Below, in pieces: positions 46,001-64,000 of a stretch of 64,000 nt of DNA (the first letter of the stretch is position 1; each line of letters begins with the position of its first letter). The notes under the pieces are model-generated. The model was not told the origin of the DNA, searched no databases, and saw nothing but the letters and a program-made list of their open reading frames with translations. The position numbers and the translations under genes were made by a program. The stretch comes from Klebsormidium nitens (Eukaryota > Streptophyta > Klebsormidiophyceae > Klebsormidiales > Klebsormidiaceae). Where the stretch lies: positions 1 to 64,000 of the forward strand of contig DF237469.1 of NCBI GenBank assembly GCA_000708835.1, in the 5' to 3' direction.

Positions 46001-48855
46001 CTGAGCGACCGGTTGCGGGAGCGGAGGGAAAAGGACGGCTATGAAACGGACGGCTCAGAGGCATCACTGTCAGGGCAGGCGGCCAGGCGGAAGATGTCCC
46101 CCAGTGAGTTTTACGCGGTCATTCTGTAAAGTGTCAGGTGCCGCTGAAGCCCTCACAGAAGAAGGATGATGAAGTCATTCTTGCTGAGTTTCATCCTTTC
46201 TGACAGGTTGGCGACAGGGCTTTTTGTCACTGACCCAGACAGCGTTGTAGCAGGGCCAGTTGCTCTGAAGTTGGGTTTGACTTTACAGGAGGGAGGCATT
46301 TGGAGCATTTGAGGTTGTCTCCATTTAGTGTTGTTGTGCAAGGTTTAGCGCTGTTGTATCCAACTTTCACATTGTAGTTGATTGTTCGTCAATCATCTTT
46401 CTCCACATCTTGCTTCATATCTCAAGCACCCTCTGCATGATACACGAGCTCTCTTTCTTGAGTTCCCACCTCACGAGCGTTGGAATCTTTGTCTCCCTTC
46501 ACCGCTACTGGTTGATCCATGTTGTTGGTAGCTCTTAAGCCCTTCATGTCTGGAACTTCTGCCCTCCGAAAAGCAGCAAGGGCTACAATGACAGCAGGAA
46601 CTTGGTCAATGCTATAACTGCAAGAGTCTCTCCTCCTCTCTTCCAGGTTATCCCAACTTCATTCTCTCTTCTCAAGATTCCTTCTTACCAACTTCAAAAT
46701 GGGCTCTTGCTGATCCTCTTGCTCACACATGGGCTTTTCCCACAAAAAGCACCAAAAACCCTTCTGGTGTCCCTTCCTTGCCGTGCCCCACACCCCAACC
46801 TCCAATGTTTCTTCTTCTCTTCCATCTTATTGGCACCATATCGCTGAAGCGCTGTCTTCTTATGATATTATTCTAGCACCAATATAACACTACGTACAAC
46901 CTTTCTCTTGCAGGCTGTTCCCCCAACTCGGTCCTCCCTCCTCCCCCCCGCCGTGCGCGCCCCCCCTCCCCGGCGCCAACCACGCGTGGAGTCAAGCCAC
47001 CGCGCTGCTCTCCGACCTCCACGCCTTCGACCTCGACCTCTCCGACGTGCTGACGTCAGAGGAGCCCTTCGCGGGGCTGGACGATGACGTCACCCTGTTT
47101 GACGCCCGCCAGGGGGATCCCCCTGCGGCTGAGCAGCCGCTGAAGAGCCTTGACCCTGGCCAGTACATCTGCGGCCTGGTGGTGCGGACGCGCGTTGAGG
47201 CTTTAGCCGGCCCAGGGGCACGAACCAACTTGTAAGTCTTCCTTTTATTTGCCCTTCCTTTCTATTCTTAACTGAGATAGGGGGTTTGCTTGCCTGACAG
47301 GGATGGGAGTGCGGGAGGAATGAGGGGGTTTGACCCCCTTTCCCCTGCCCCAGGAGGTATTTGTGATCTGAAATTAAGATCAAGGATTTTCCAAAGACCT
47401 CTCTCTACCTGATTGTCCCTGACGAATGTTATGTAGAATTGGTAAGGGGGCAGCGATGGTTATGAAGCAGCAGATGATCGCTGCACCTTATCACCCTGAA
47501 AATCATTTTGTACAGAAGGTCTGCACAACAGGTGCATCTTAGGATGTATCTCACTTGGACCCTGCTTTGGTTTTGCTTGTGCAATTTTGCAACACCGCAC
47601 ATTTGAGCCCTTCTTGGGCTGCTCTAAGACTAATTCATACTCGTATCCAAGTAAATGGTGGCTGCCTGTCTTCACGAGTTTCTTTGGAGATCGTAAAAAA
47701 GGCCGGCTGAAGATCAGTTACCGTCGTGTTCGTAGGGTTCTCGGTAATCTGAAAAAGCCCTGTGAGCCAAAGCCGTGTTCCTTACAGTAGCTGAAGTGGA
47801 GGCTGAACCTTCCTTTGCAGGGCCCCCACCAACCACGTGGCAGAGCCGCATGCGTTGAGCAGTAAAGTGGATGCCCAGGTAGGTCCCTGGGTCGCTCTGC
47901 GTTGCCTCCATTGAAAAGTATATCGGTGGTTGTGCATACGTCCAGTCCAGTGCCCTCATGCCGGTGACAAGGCAGGTTCAAGGTCCCTTGAAACGGTCCT
48001 CAATGGTATTCTGTTCCTTGTGCCCGCCACCCAACTGGACACTAACACTGCTCCTAGAACCACTCTTTTTGTTTCTCAGTGTCGACGGCTGTAACGGCCA
48101 ATCAACCCTACAATTGTTCAGTTCAAAGTCAAGTAAAGGCCTATGCAGCAGCATGGTGTATTGCTGCTGTAGGAGAAGTCGTTCCATGTGATTGGTCGCC
48201 TCCGCTGACCTCGCGTCCTAAACCTCCCCCGCTACAGGCACAGAACAGCATGCCGCTGTTCCCGTCCAGCGCGCGTTTCACCCTGCCCTGTCGGCACGCC
48301 CCACCCGTGCCCTCGGCGCAGGTTGCGTGGCCGCCGGCCGCCCCAGGCCTTGCTCAGCTGAACATCGCCAAGTTGCAGGGCTCCGACTTCGGCAACGGGA
48401 GTCCCCACAGGGCCTCCTTCCCGGACAACCTCCTATTCAAGGGGGCGGCAGGGCCCGAGTCGCTGAACGATTTCATGGCCCGGACGGAGGGAGATAAGCG
48501 GTTTGGCGAGCTTGCGGGCGCGCACGGCATGCCGGGATCGCACGATAGTCTGGACTCGGGGGCTAGTTTAGTGTTGGATGAGACCCGGGAGCACCCCATG
48601 GTGGATCTGAACCCTCCCCCTGAGCAGCAACTGCCCCTCTCGGGGGGGGAGTATAAGGCGTTGCTTTCGCCCCCTGCCCCGGAGGTGCCCCTATGGGGGG
48701 CAGAGAAGGGGGGGGAGAAAGACTTGCGGGAGCTGCACCGCATGTTTTCGGCGCCGATTTGGGACAGTTTGGATATGGATCCCCATGGAGCGGAGAAGGA
48801 GTTTGGGCTTGGACGTTTCTCCGTCCCCCCCGCTGAGGCGGGCCGCCCGATTTGA
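43081..48855 (+). CDS. GATA26/27-type zinc-finger transcription factor
   Basis: A nuclear factor with a single type IV GATA finger at the extreme N-terminus. Six exons: 43081-43123, 44798-45027, 45986-46125, 46914-47231, 47821-47878, 48238-48855, giving 468 residues in phase. Exon 1 encodes [14 protein letters not shown] and exon 2 completes the finger: [20 protein letters not shown], with spacing C-x2-C-x18-C-x2-C. The sequence [17 protein letters not shown] is typical of the Arabidopsis GATA26/27 group. The rest is mostly disordered, with basic (KRKERSER) and acidic ([12 protein letters not shown]) parts; the acidic part may activate transcription. The donor of exon 3 is not the strong GTGAGT at 46104 but GTAAAG at 46126; only the latter keeps exon 4 open. 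Exon 1 splits the finger, so intron 1 (1.7 kb) must be removed for any DNA binding. Confidence 0.88.
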
Positions 48856-50656
48856 GGTATGAAAGAAATATGCGGTAGGGCAGATGATCAAGTATAAGCT
48901 CCAGGTCGAGCTAACCATTGTTTGGGGAATAAGGGACGAGCAGCGTGCTCTGCCAATGTCATGGGGGGAGGGGAAATAGACTAAGGTTAAGCAACATGTT
49001 GCCCGCGTTGTTGGCATGCTATAAGGGTGTAGCCACCGTACCGCCAACACGTGGTCAGCCTGACTGGAGTGGGGTAGGGGCCTGCAACAGCTTGTGAAAC
49101 TTGGCAGCGCGTAGTGTACTCCCAACGGTTATCTGCTATAAACAGTTGACGACACTTCGTACAATGTTGGACTTCGCTTCAGTGGACCGTCTTAGACGAG
49201 CCGAGCTTTGTGTTGTGTTGAAAGTAGGGTCCATCACCAGCCCCATGTAAGGAAGGACACTCTTCCAAACCCGGGAAAGGCGATAAGAAACGGCCCATCT
49301 GCTACCGACTCTCAGAAGACCTTGACTAGCCAGATTCTGCCCAGATCGTCTACAGAGCAACGACAATGATCAGTCTAGTGGCATCGTTGTACTATAATTG
49401 CCCTGTAGACAAGTTGCAATCTGGGATATAAGCTGGTTTGACGATCGGATCAGCTAGGCCGCATGCAGACTATACTATGCGTTATTTTGTATTCGTTTTT
49501 GAACATCCAGGACCCGTTGGCAACGCTGGCAATACATAGGCTGGCCCGCTTTGTGTAACTGAGACGGGTGTATACTTACTCAGGCGGCTTGAAACAACCA
49601 GCAAGCTTTTGGCCCCCATTGGACTCACTTGTTCCTCCAAAAATATTTCTGATACTGAGCTCTTGCACAGGAAATACACTGCCCATGGGCATGAATTTGG
49701 CCCTTCAATATATATTTCGATGGATCTGCATGCCGTTAGAGTCGCCCCTGGTATTGCCGAGTCTGCATCATGATCATCGGATGGGGCCAGCGCTACGCCG
49801 ACGCGGCCTGCCGTTACTTAATGCTGATTTCAAGAAGCGAATTTGCATGCCGGGCCCATGACATGGCGGCCGGATGGTGGCCAGAGCGAGATCCTAAGTC
49901 GATCTAGTTGCATGCTCCAATCATTGCCATGCGCGGCCATGTCCCAGGGTTTCCCACAGTGCCGGGAAAGGACCCCAGCTGGTGCCGGAGGCACCGTCCC
50001 CGCCGGCTGGCTAGCAGGCAAAATCGACAGGCACTCAGGTCGTTCCGCTGGCCGGTAGAGCAAAATGCTACTCCCCAGCTGGTACCACCGGGGGGCTGCC
50101 AATTCAGCTGGCTGGCCGGGACGCAAACCCATGGGAAACCCTGGCCATGTCTCGCTGCGGGCGTCAATTGAGCTAGCTGGATGACATTCAACATTCATGA
50201 TTGAGCGGCGAGCAATGACGCGCCGCGCTGATTAAGTCTGGCATCAACATGCAGCATGTGCAACTATACTATATGCCATATAGCTTGTGCACCTGCTTCG
50301 ATAGACTCGGCGGCGCTAGTGCGGAACGCTCCAACGGCTTAATTTCCAACGCAGCTATACAGTGACCGTCTGCGCTAGCAGACAAAACTTAAGATATGCC
50401 GCGCCCAGTCTATAGACTCGGAAGATGAAACATGTACGCCCGTCGATCTTTGGAGATTTGTCGGATCCCACACATGCTGCCACACCGCGTAACGAGACGG
50501 TTGGCACTGAGCTAGCGATATGCATGTCACACTAAGGCCATTGCCGTCGACACTAAGGACCGTTGCTAGATGTATCTGTTGCCCGCTAGCCTGGTGAGCG
50601 AGGAGCACGGCCGCGCTGGGGCAAACCATCTTTTCGACGTTCCATGTATGTTAGTA
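48856..50656. other. Gene-free stretch
   Basis: After the GATA stop this stretch holds no supported gene. The overlapping open frames at 49830-50200 on both strands reflect GC-rich composition rather than coding. CATGGCGGCCGG- and GCTGGC-like words are frequent, and this may be old repeat DNA. Confidence 0.35.
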
Positions 50657-51110
50657 TGCTGGCAGCCTTGCACGGGCCCGTGCANNNNNNNNNNNNNNNN
50701 NNNNNNNNNNNNNNNNNNNNNNNNNNNNNNNNNNNNNNNNNNNNNNNNNNNNNNNNNNNNNNNNNNNNNNNNNNNNNNNNNNNNNNNNNNNNNNNNNNNN
50801 NNNNNNNNNNNNNNNNNNNNNNNNNNNNNNNNNNNNNNNNNNNNNNNNNNNNNNNNNNNNNNNNNNNNNNNNNNNNNNNNNNNNNNNNNNNNNNNNNNNN
50901 NNNNNNNNNNNNNNNNNNNNNNNNNNNNNNNNNNNNNNNNNNNNNNNNNNNNNNNNNNNNNNNNNNNNNNNNNNNNNNNNNNNNNNNNNNNNNNNNNNNN
51001 NNNNNNNNNNNNNNNNNNNNNNNNNNNNNNNNNNNNNNNNNNNNNNNNNNNNNNNNNNNNNNNNNNNNNNNNNNNNNNNCCTTGCACGGGCCCGTGCAAG
51101 GCTGCCAGCA
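50657..51110. repeat. 40-base palindrome split by an assembly gap (395 N at 50685-51079)
   Basis: The left flank ends in TGCTGGCAGCCTTGCACGGG plus CCCGTGCA, and the right flank begins with CCTTGCACGGG plus CCCGTGCAAGGCTGCCAGCA. Both belong to the same perfect palindrome of 2 x 20 bases, so the two sides overlap each other. The gap may be much smaller than 395 bases, or the palindrome may be the two ends of a longer inverted repeat. Confidence 0.9.
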
Positions 51111-51870
51111 CTATATAGCGGGCCGGCCCGCTCAGTCAGTAATCGAGGTATACCCAATCGATCATATCATATACTACATGAAACATTTGGAACTTATCAT
51201 TTGGAGTTCTTTAATGCATGATCCTTAGCCCGCCGGCGGGGCCTGCAGCATGTACCTCAGTTTGCCCCGCTGTTTGAGAGGTGGCGTGCCAGCCAGCCTC
51301 GTCCGACACTAGTTCAATTGAACGCCTGCCAGCCAAGGGCCGGGGGTCGCACTAGCGGCACGGAGCAACTGGAACACTGGCGCGTGGCACCATGTTTGGG
51401 GGCCCGATGGTGCATTTTATCATATACAACCACTTTGCTGTCCGGCCGGCGGCCACCTTCGATTGTTTGAAAGCATTGGCAGTGGTAAGTTTGATATCGA
51501 TGCCGTGATGCCGCCAATGCCCACCTGGCCGATCAACCTGGCATGAGCTAGCATATGCACACATTTGATTCAATTGAATCTGCATAATCACCACTATGTG
51601 CAAACCAAACGACAATTGATGCGGATATGGAAAGGCTACCAAAATTACGACGGAATCCTTCATTTTACAAGCCCTTAAGTGACTAGTGAACTTGGAACAA
51701 CGTCGTCAACAGACGACCAATAGCATGATCGCCCGAGAACGTTACTCAGCCGCTACTCCCTGCCAGGTCGCTACACCCAATGCGACTTCCTAGATCAAAC
51801 GGCTCATCTGGTGGCTAATTGTTGCGACCCTATGCAGCTGCATAGACCGTTTCCGCGGGTCGCCAGCAGC
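51111..51870. other. Gene-free stretch
   Basis: This lies between the palindrome and the borealin-like stop codon. No gene is visible; the right end should contain the 3' untranslated region of the minus-strand gene. Confidence 0.35.
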
Positions 51871-54800
51871 CTAAACCCTCGCTGTCAGCTTTGCAGTAAA
51901 CGCGTTCATAGCTTCCACTTGTTCGTATGCAAGCCGTTTCAGATCCGAGTCCAGCGCGTCTAAATCCTGGGCGCTCTTGATTTGTAACGCCCGCCCGCCC
52001 CCTAAGTCTATGCTGATGGCCAAGTCTGCCCCCGGCTCTTCCGACTGTCCCCGGCCGCGAGGTCTGCTGATTCCGGTCAACATTGGGGTGGCATGAGGCT
52101 GAGGCCGGAACGCCAACGGAGTGAGCAGACCGTCTTGGAAGCTGCCGATGGGGGACCCGTTGAAGGAGAAGACGGCTTCGTTGGGCCGGGGAAGCCGCAC
52201 GGTTGCGGGCGTGGCGGCAGTGCTGCTGCTTCCACGGATGTGAGAGCTCTGCACCGCGGAAAGGAGCGGGAGCGTGCATTTAGAGTCGCCTAAGTTTTGT
52301 TTCAATTTCTTCGATCAGATAGACTTTATTGGTAACTTTGCTTCGAAGATGTCAGCAGAGGAAATGCTGATCGTAATGGTCCTCTCTCGCATCAATAATT
52401 GCCAGAGTACCGCACCCTCTATTCTCCTTAACGAAGCAGAAACTGAAAATATATGACCTGTCATATACTTTGATTTCCAATTTTACGCTTTCCGCGGAAC
52501 CATTATCGCTAGCTGTGAACGTTACTAACGAACAGCGAACTTGGACAATCTGACAGGCTGGCTGCAATGTCAAGTGCCAACCCGAAGTGAAGCCGACCAC
52601 GACGTCCATGTTCTTCCGCAGAGTCATACACGGCAACCTTACAGAAGCCTCATGGCAAGTCAACTCATGCAAGCGTTGGGTTTTCATAAGTAGGTATTGC
52701 ATAGTGCTTCCAGCTCAGAAGCGCTGCCATTAGCCTGGAGCAGTTCCTCAAGATCTGCCTGACGAGTTGCCCACTAACGAGCTGATTTCTGGACATCGAT
52801 TCTTCCGGGATGGGAGACGAAGCGTAAAGGCAGCCACAGCTTTCAAAGCGGAAACCAACTTTCTCTGTTGATTTGTCGAAGCGAGGCCTCTCCAAGACGG
52901 AAGAAATTTCGAGATGAAAACGGTCAAATGTCTATACCATTCAAGGTAGACTCAGACATTGTAGATTTCGATATTCGATGATGAAAGATCGTCGGAGGGC
53001 TGTGAAGATTCCTGTTGAGTGAACCGCAGAAATAACGTCGATTTAGAGTTGAGAGGAGGCTTGTCTCCTCACCACTGGAGTCGCCAGGGCTTGACTGTTA
53101 GATTGCCGCGGCCGCAGCGTTCGTCCCCCTGTTTCCGGAACTGGTTGCTCAACTGCTCCGGCAGCCAGCTCGCGCGCCCGTTTCTGTCACACAAACGATG
53201 ACGGAGCAACGTGTCAGAGAACTGCTTACAATAGAAAGCAACGAGCTGGGGCTTCGTAAGCAAATCCAGACAGTACATAAAACAGTGGCATATATGATGA
53301 CGTTAGAGAGCGTTAGAGGTAACGACAGGGGGCCTTCGGCTATCCAACGCCGAGGTGCCAGCTGTCAAGCCCGTTCTTGCTCACAGATTATGACGAGAAA
53401 TACGTGTCGGGAATGCATCTAGAAGATTGTGGAACAAGAGGATTGTTTGATACTCTGCTCTGTGCTGAACAGCTTCCAGCAGGCAAAAGAGGGTTCATTC
53501 CACTGGCAGGCGAACGAGCAACGCACAGGCTCCTGATCATGTCATCCGTTATATTAATCAAGAGAAAGAAGAAACCTTCCTGATAAAGGCTTGCCTTGAT
53601 CGCCGATGAATCAGTAGAATTGGCGTCTTACAAAAGGGGGATTTTGAAAGGTGGCCCTATTGGGTACTGGTCAAGGTTAGCGGATTGCTGCCAGAGTGCC
53701 AAAACCTTGGAACTTATTTAAAATGACACCTTGCAATCCTGGAGAAAATATTCACCGAGAACAATGGCGTTGCAAGCAAGTATCGCTGAGGAAGATCCTG
53801 AGCACAACTCACTCTGGTTGTCCTGCCTACAGACGGCATGTCAGCAATTGGTGCTGCAGTCCCTTGGCCGTGCCCGCCTTTACCTGCAGATGGAAGAAGA
53901 TGGGACTTCACACGAAAGTGGAAGGGTTATTCTTACCAGATTTTCACTAAGGCGGGTGTAAGTAGCCACTCACCTTAGGTTGGTAAGTTGCTTGTGCCCC
54001 TGCATATGACACATACAATCCAAATACGAACCAGATGGTAACTTTATGCAGTTTAGGTTCCTCGAGTTCAATCCCTGGAGCATGAAGATGACTGCTTTCT
54101 GCGGAGACACAGACAATGTGCAGCCATTGCCCAACCGAAGCCGCAGACTCGTCAACAAATCCTGCTTGTCGTGGCACCGCCCTCTCCTCAGCGGTTTCAT
54201 AACATCTCACAGCAGTTGTTGTGCACTATGCCACACTCGCAGCTTACTCTGTGGCTCTGGAGTTGCAGCTACTGAGCCCCCAGTCGGCATCCGCGCATTG
54301 ACCTGCCCCATTGTTACTGCAGGCTCGGCACTTTGCTCCCGGAATGCAACCAGCGCCATGCTCCGGGTCTTGCTTGGCAGGCCCATAACTAGCGCAGTCA
54401 GCCGCTCCCGCAGCTCCTGGATCGCGGTCTGTTCCATGTCCATGATCTTTGCGCACCGCTCCTCAACTGCACATGTAGATGAATGAACCAGATCTTACCA
54501 GGTGTATACTGCCGTTGTCTCGGAAAATGGGCCTTAATCTGATACCAAGCAGGATTGGTCGATGGCGTCCCTTCCTATTTGAGCCTCTGTTGCTGCCAAG
54601 CACACAGCTGAAGGTCTGTTTGCACGTGCAATCACCTGGTTGACAAGGCCCATCGCTTCTTGTGAAACAGTCTCTCTTCACCATCAAGTCTGGACCTCCT
54701 GCGTAATTTTTCTAAAGAACTGAGTCCATGGTTTGATACAAGAAGCATCTTCTTGGCACAGCGGAGATTGCGGGCTCGATTACAGAAACAAGCACGGGCA

Positions 54801-55053
54801 GAGAGGCAGAGAAGGAGTGGCTTGGCAACTATCCAGAGAAGGAGGGCTTGGCAGCTGTCCAAAACTTTCTTCTTGATTCAGGTCAAGACACCGTGAACAA
54901 CTTCAAGTTTCATTGCTCACCCTCATGGTCAATTTCTTCCAGAAAGTCTTTGAGGCTCCGAACAAGCCGCTTGTATCCTGCATTAGAGGCATCTTGACGG
55001 CCATCCGGTTCGTTGGTGCTCTTATCAGCTAAAGGAGGCCTGGCCCGAGGCAT
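51871..55053 (-). CDS. Borealin-like protein (chromosomal passenger complex subunit)
   Basis: Four exons in phase encode 261 residues: 55053-54921, 54466-54303, 53183-53073, 52248-51871. Borealin links survivin and INCENP to centromeres and the spindle midzone, helping place Aurora kinase. The N-terminal part (YKRLVRSLKDFLEEIDHE, then IQELRERLTALVMGLPSKTR and SMALVAF) matches the helical INCENP-binding pattern, in which a helix is followed by LPxxxRxM. The middle is basic and proline-rich (RTLRPRQSNSQALATP). The C-terminal exon has FSFNGSPIGSF and then ISIDLGGGRALQI, which resemble the borealin C-terminal dimerisation domain (NGSPL, VPVGGG). The family call is by motif order, not by search. 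A further small exon between 53183 and 54303 cannot be excluded. Confidence 0.76.
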
Positions 55054-56084
55054 CCTGCTTTATTGGATACAAATGCCTTTGGGCCTCAGTCAAAGCTCTG
55101 CCTTCCAACTTAGCTGCACGTGGACGGCATATTACCATGCAAAGGGATAAACAGCAATCTTCTGGAGAAGGAGAGGGAGAAAAGCCAGATCCACAGCTCC
55201 TTGTGACAGCAAACAAAGAACAAAGAAGAGCCGCTTGCGGCTTCCTTGCTGCTGGTTTTCGCAAAGACTGGCCTGAATTTCAGCCTAGGCTGAATCAGAT
55301 TGAGAGACTCATCTTCTCGCAAGTTTAGGCGAGAGGCTGGGTGCGTTTCCCCGCACTTGAATTCATACTGGACAGGCTCAACCAGAACTCTGGGATCGTA
55401 GCCGTCCAAACGTTGATCGGACGTCCAGAGGTGAGCTTTCGGTTGACGAGTCTGAGAACAGAACGGTTCCAACCCTGAGCGAGACGCGTAACGCAGAATC
55501 CCATTCCTCAGCGCAGCACTTAGGTACTCTGTTCTGCTTCGTCCTGCGCAATGCGCATTTTCTGCTGCTCACGCGACGCTCAAACGCTGATGAGATTTGG
55601 CAGTCTCAGGTCGCATTTTCCATTGAGAGTCACAAAAGCATGTACCTGAACATCGGTCTTCATCGCTTCGTGGCTCAGAAGCAAGGGACGGTGGGCTGCA
55701 GGAGATCTTCTCTGAAAAGACTAAAGAGGAGACCTCGTTCTGACTGAAAAAGCGAAGTGCATGGCAAGTCTCTTCTGCACTTGCTAGGGTTACGAACTCG
55801 GATAGCAAAAGATACTTGCCTTGTAGTACATTCGTGCGGCAAATGTACTCCCCTGAGCATGGTGCTGCAATGTACTCCAGGAAGGAGCGGGCCTATTTTC
55901 AAGGGAGAACCCTGGAGTACATTTGTGTGTCTGACTGCAAAGGGCCAGCCATGCTGCAGCATATGTAGCAGAAGTCCCCTGGGCACCAGTAGGATAGACT
56001 AGGGCCACGTCTTTCGGGGTACAGTTTTCTCAAGACCGGGTTGATCAATGAGCGCGCTGGGGTTAGGTTAGGGTTAGCACAACC
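55054..56084. promoter_or_regulatory. Divergent region between borealin-like and kinesin genes
   Basis: Two mitotic genes start outward from this 1.0 kb. Telomere-like DNA (GGGTTAGGTTAGGGTTAG, 56060-56077) sits just before the kinesin start codon, and an AACGG core lies at about 55456. A 12-base inverted repeat, CAAATGTACTCC/GGAGTACATTTG, lies at about 55841-55924. These are candidate control sites only; none is proved. Confidence 0.45.
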
Positions 56085-62713
<6,629 letters not shown>

Positions 62714-62790
62714 TGGTTATGATGAACTTGTTGTATCGGGACTTGGAGAGCCTTGACGCACTTGGTATGACGTCAGTAAGTGATCCATAA
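62714..62790. other. Kinesin 3' flank
   Basis: A short stretch after the stop codon that is presumably 3' untranslated region; TGACGTCA-like words are seen at about 62702 and 62769. The transcript may extend into the adjoining MITE-like element. Confidence 0.3.
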
Positions 62791-63084
62791 GGCCATTCGA
62801 AGTTGTATCCCGGTTTCCGGTCCTACCCCCTTTTGGGTGGGTCGGTCGGTCGGGAAAAAATAATAATTATATTATGGTCACATTATGCTGATAAGGCGCA
62901 AAATCTCGAAAATCCTGGGGCAAAAGCCAAAAAGTTCTCCCGGTTTCCTGGTAACCACATAGAACTTGGACTCAAATCCGAAGAGTTGAAGACCTGGAAG
63001 GGATAATGATCATATTTTTTTCCAAAATCCTTCGGATTTTGGGTCGGTCGGGGACCGGAAACCGGGATTTAACTTCGAACGGCC
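62791..63084. mobile_element. MITE-like element with 33-base terminal inverted repeats
   Basis: The left end GGCCATTCGAAGTTGTATCC continues to CGGTTTCCGGTCC. The right end, read in reverse complement, is GGCCGTTCGAAGTTAAATCC continuing to CGGTTTCCGGTCC; about three bases of 33 differ. Inside, GGGTCGGTCGG-like words occur next to both ends. There is no ORF. The target duplication is not clear. It lies directly after the kinesin gene and may supply its polyadenylation region. Confidence 0.8.
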
Positions 63085-64000
63085 CAAGGGCACTTTCGTG
63101 TGCTCAGTCTGTTTGCAGCCATGCTCGCTCACTTCCTGTTGTACTTCCTCTCCAAACGTTTACGTGCAAGGGATTCGGTGGAGTGCTTCGGACCTCAGGG
63201 TCCGTGCCAGCTCGTAAACCGTATAGATGTTCGTTCTGCTTCCGACAACTGTGAAGAAGCGGTGCTTTTGAAGTGGTGCCAGCTCCTCGGTCTTGCGGTT
63301 ATTCGTACAGACTTCTGACCGCTATTTTGAGAGTCACCCTGTTGTTTTCTGCATTATCGGGCTCTTCAGCCCTTGCTTGCTGCTTTCGTGGCATTGAGAT
63401 CGGATCAGCCCAATCATGGTTCGGAGAATCCGTTGCTGATCGAGAAGAAGGACTGTTTCCACAGAGCATAGTGGAAACGACTGATCATTATCAGGCCTCC
63501 CGACATCTTTTGACATGACGCATGGCTATGAATGGCTTTGAGGAATATCGAATCTTGCGAAGGTCGATCTTCCACTGACAAAATGTCGTTTCTTTATGCA
63601 GACAAAGATCTCAAAGCTGAGTGCACCCTCACCTCGTTAGGGGCCTCGACATTCAAAAAGTGGGTGCTGCCAAGAGCCGTTAGTTATCGGATGCAAACGG
63701 GTAGCCAACTTTAGAAAGGAAGAGATGATCGAATTGAATTGATATCATTGAATCTGAAGATTCTACAACATAGAAGGCTGTGTCAAAAAAGTGTCAAAAA
63801 CTGGCTTTGCAACTCTACAGCACTCATCCTTCAACTTAATATCTTCTACTTGTAGTACATGATGAAGCAGAACAGGGTTGTGATTGTCATTCGACATCAT
63901 TGCAGCGTGCGTGCGGAGTCGAGTCGTTCTATTTTTCCAAAAAGACTCGATGACAATGTCAATGCAATTGATTACGACAGACAGACGTCATTGCAAAATC
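63085..64000. other. Gene-free end of window
   Basis: I see no coding exon, RNA gene or repeat that can be supported here. Confidence 0.35.

Noticed and set aside
49830-50200. Overlapping open frames on both strands in a GC-rich patch
   Set aside because: No motif, no splice context, and the frames mirror each other, which is typical of composition.
50570-51228. Long open frames spanning the N gap on both strands
   Set aside because: They are produced by the run of N, which contains no stop codons; the flanks are a palindrome without coding features.

Overview
The window is nuclear DNA of a streptophyte green plant, most likely a charophyte alga of the Klebsormidium type, or possibly a bryophyte. 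Nearly every gene is split by GT-AG introns. The families are plant ones: an XBAT34/35-type E3 ligase, a GATA26/27-type factor, a DUF616 (TOD1/MUCI70-like) Golgi protein, a receptor-like kinase with a plant kinase domain, and a plant-type borealin. A CFAP97/Hemingway ciliary protein implies a lineage that still makes flagellated cells, which argues against seed plants and Zygnematophyceae. The organism is inferred; nothing in the sequence names it.

Layout. 1-4400: remains of a retroelement, with one gag-like ORF (zinc knuckle) set among runs of short hairpin motifs. 5683-12670 (-): receptor-like kinase. 13849-16395 (+): CFAP97. 18140-24449 (-): carnosine N-methyltransferase. 26258-31505 (+): DUF616 protein. 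32545-33237 (-): intronless DUF488 protein. 33911-40828 (+): XBAT35-like ankyrin/RING ligase. 43081-48855 (+): GATA factor. 48856-51870: non-coding, holding a 395-base N gap that sits in a palindrome. 51871-55053 (-): borealin-like protein. 56085-62713 (+): kinesin-8-like motor. I joined exons by hand; reading phase is consistent through every gene except one stretch of the kinase ectodomain (about 9740-10150) and one small bridging exon.

The genes do not form a pathway. They are ordinary single loci, several arranged head to head (kinase/CFAP97, methyltransferase/DUF616, DUF488/XBAT35, borealin/kinesin). The last pair joins two mitotic genes over about 1 kb and may share a promoter.

The most striking feature is structural. 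In at least four and probably six unrelated genes, the edge of an exon is repeated out into the neighbouring intron or flank. Acceptor-side copies carry the 3' splice site and the first 30-90 bases of the exon and lie upstream of the working exon. Donor-side copies lie downstream. The extreme case is intron 2 of the DUF616 gene, with about ten decaying copies roughly 115-130 bases apart. Other points of note are a canonical PCNA-binding (PIP-box) motif at the end of the DUF488 protein, two GC-AG introns with identical donors, three foldback or MITE-like elements, and a roughly 100-base segment beside an N gap whose dinucleotide make-up looks like DNA written backwards.
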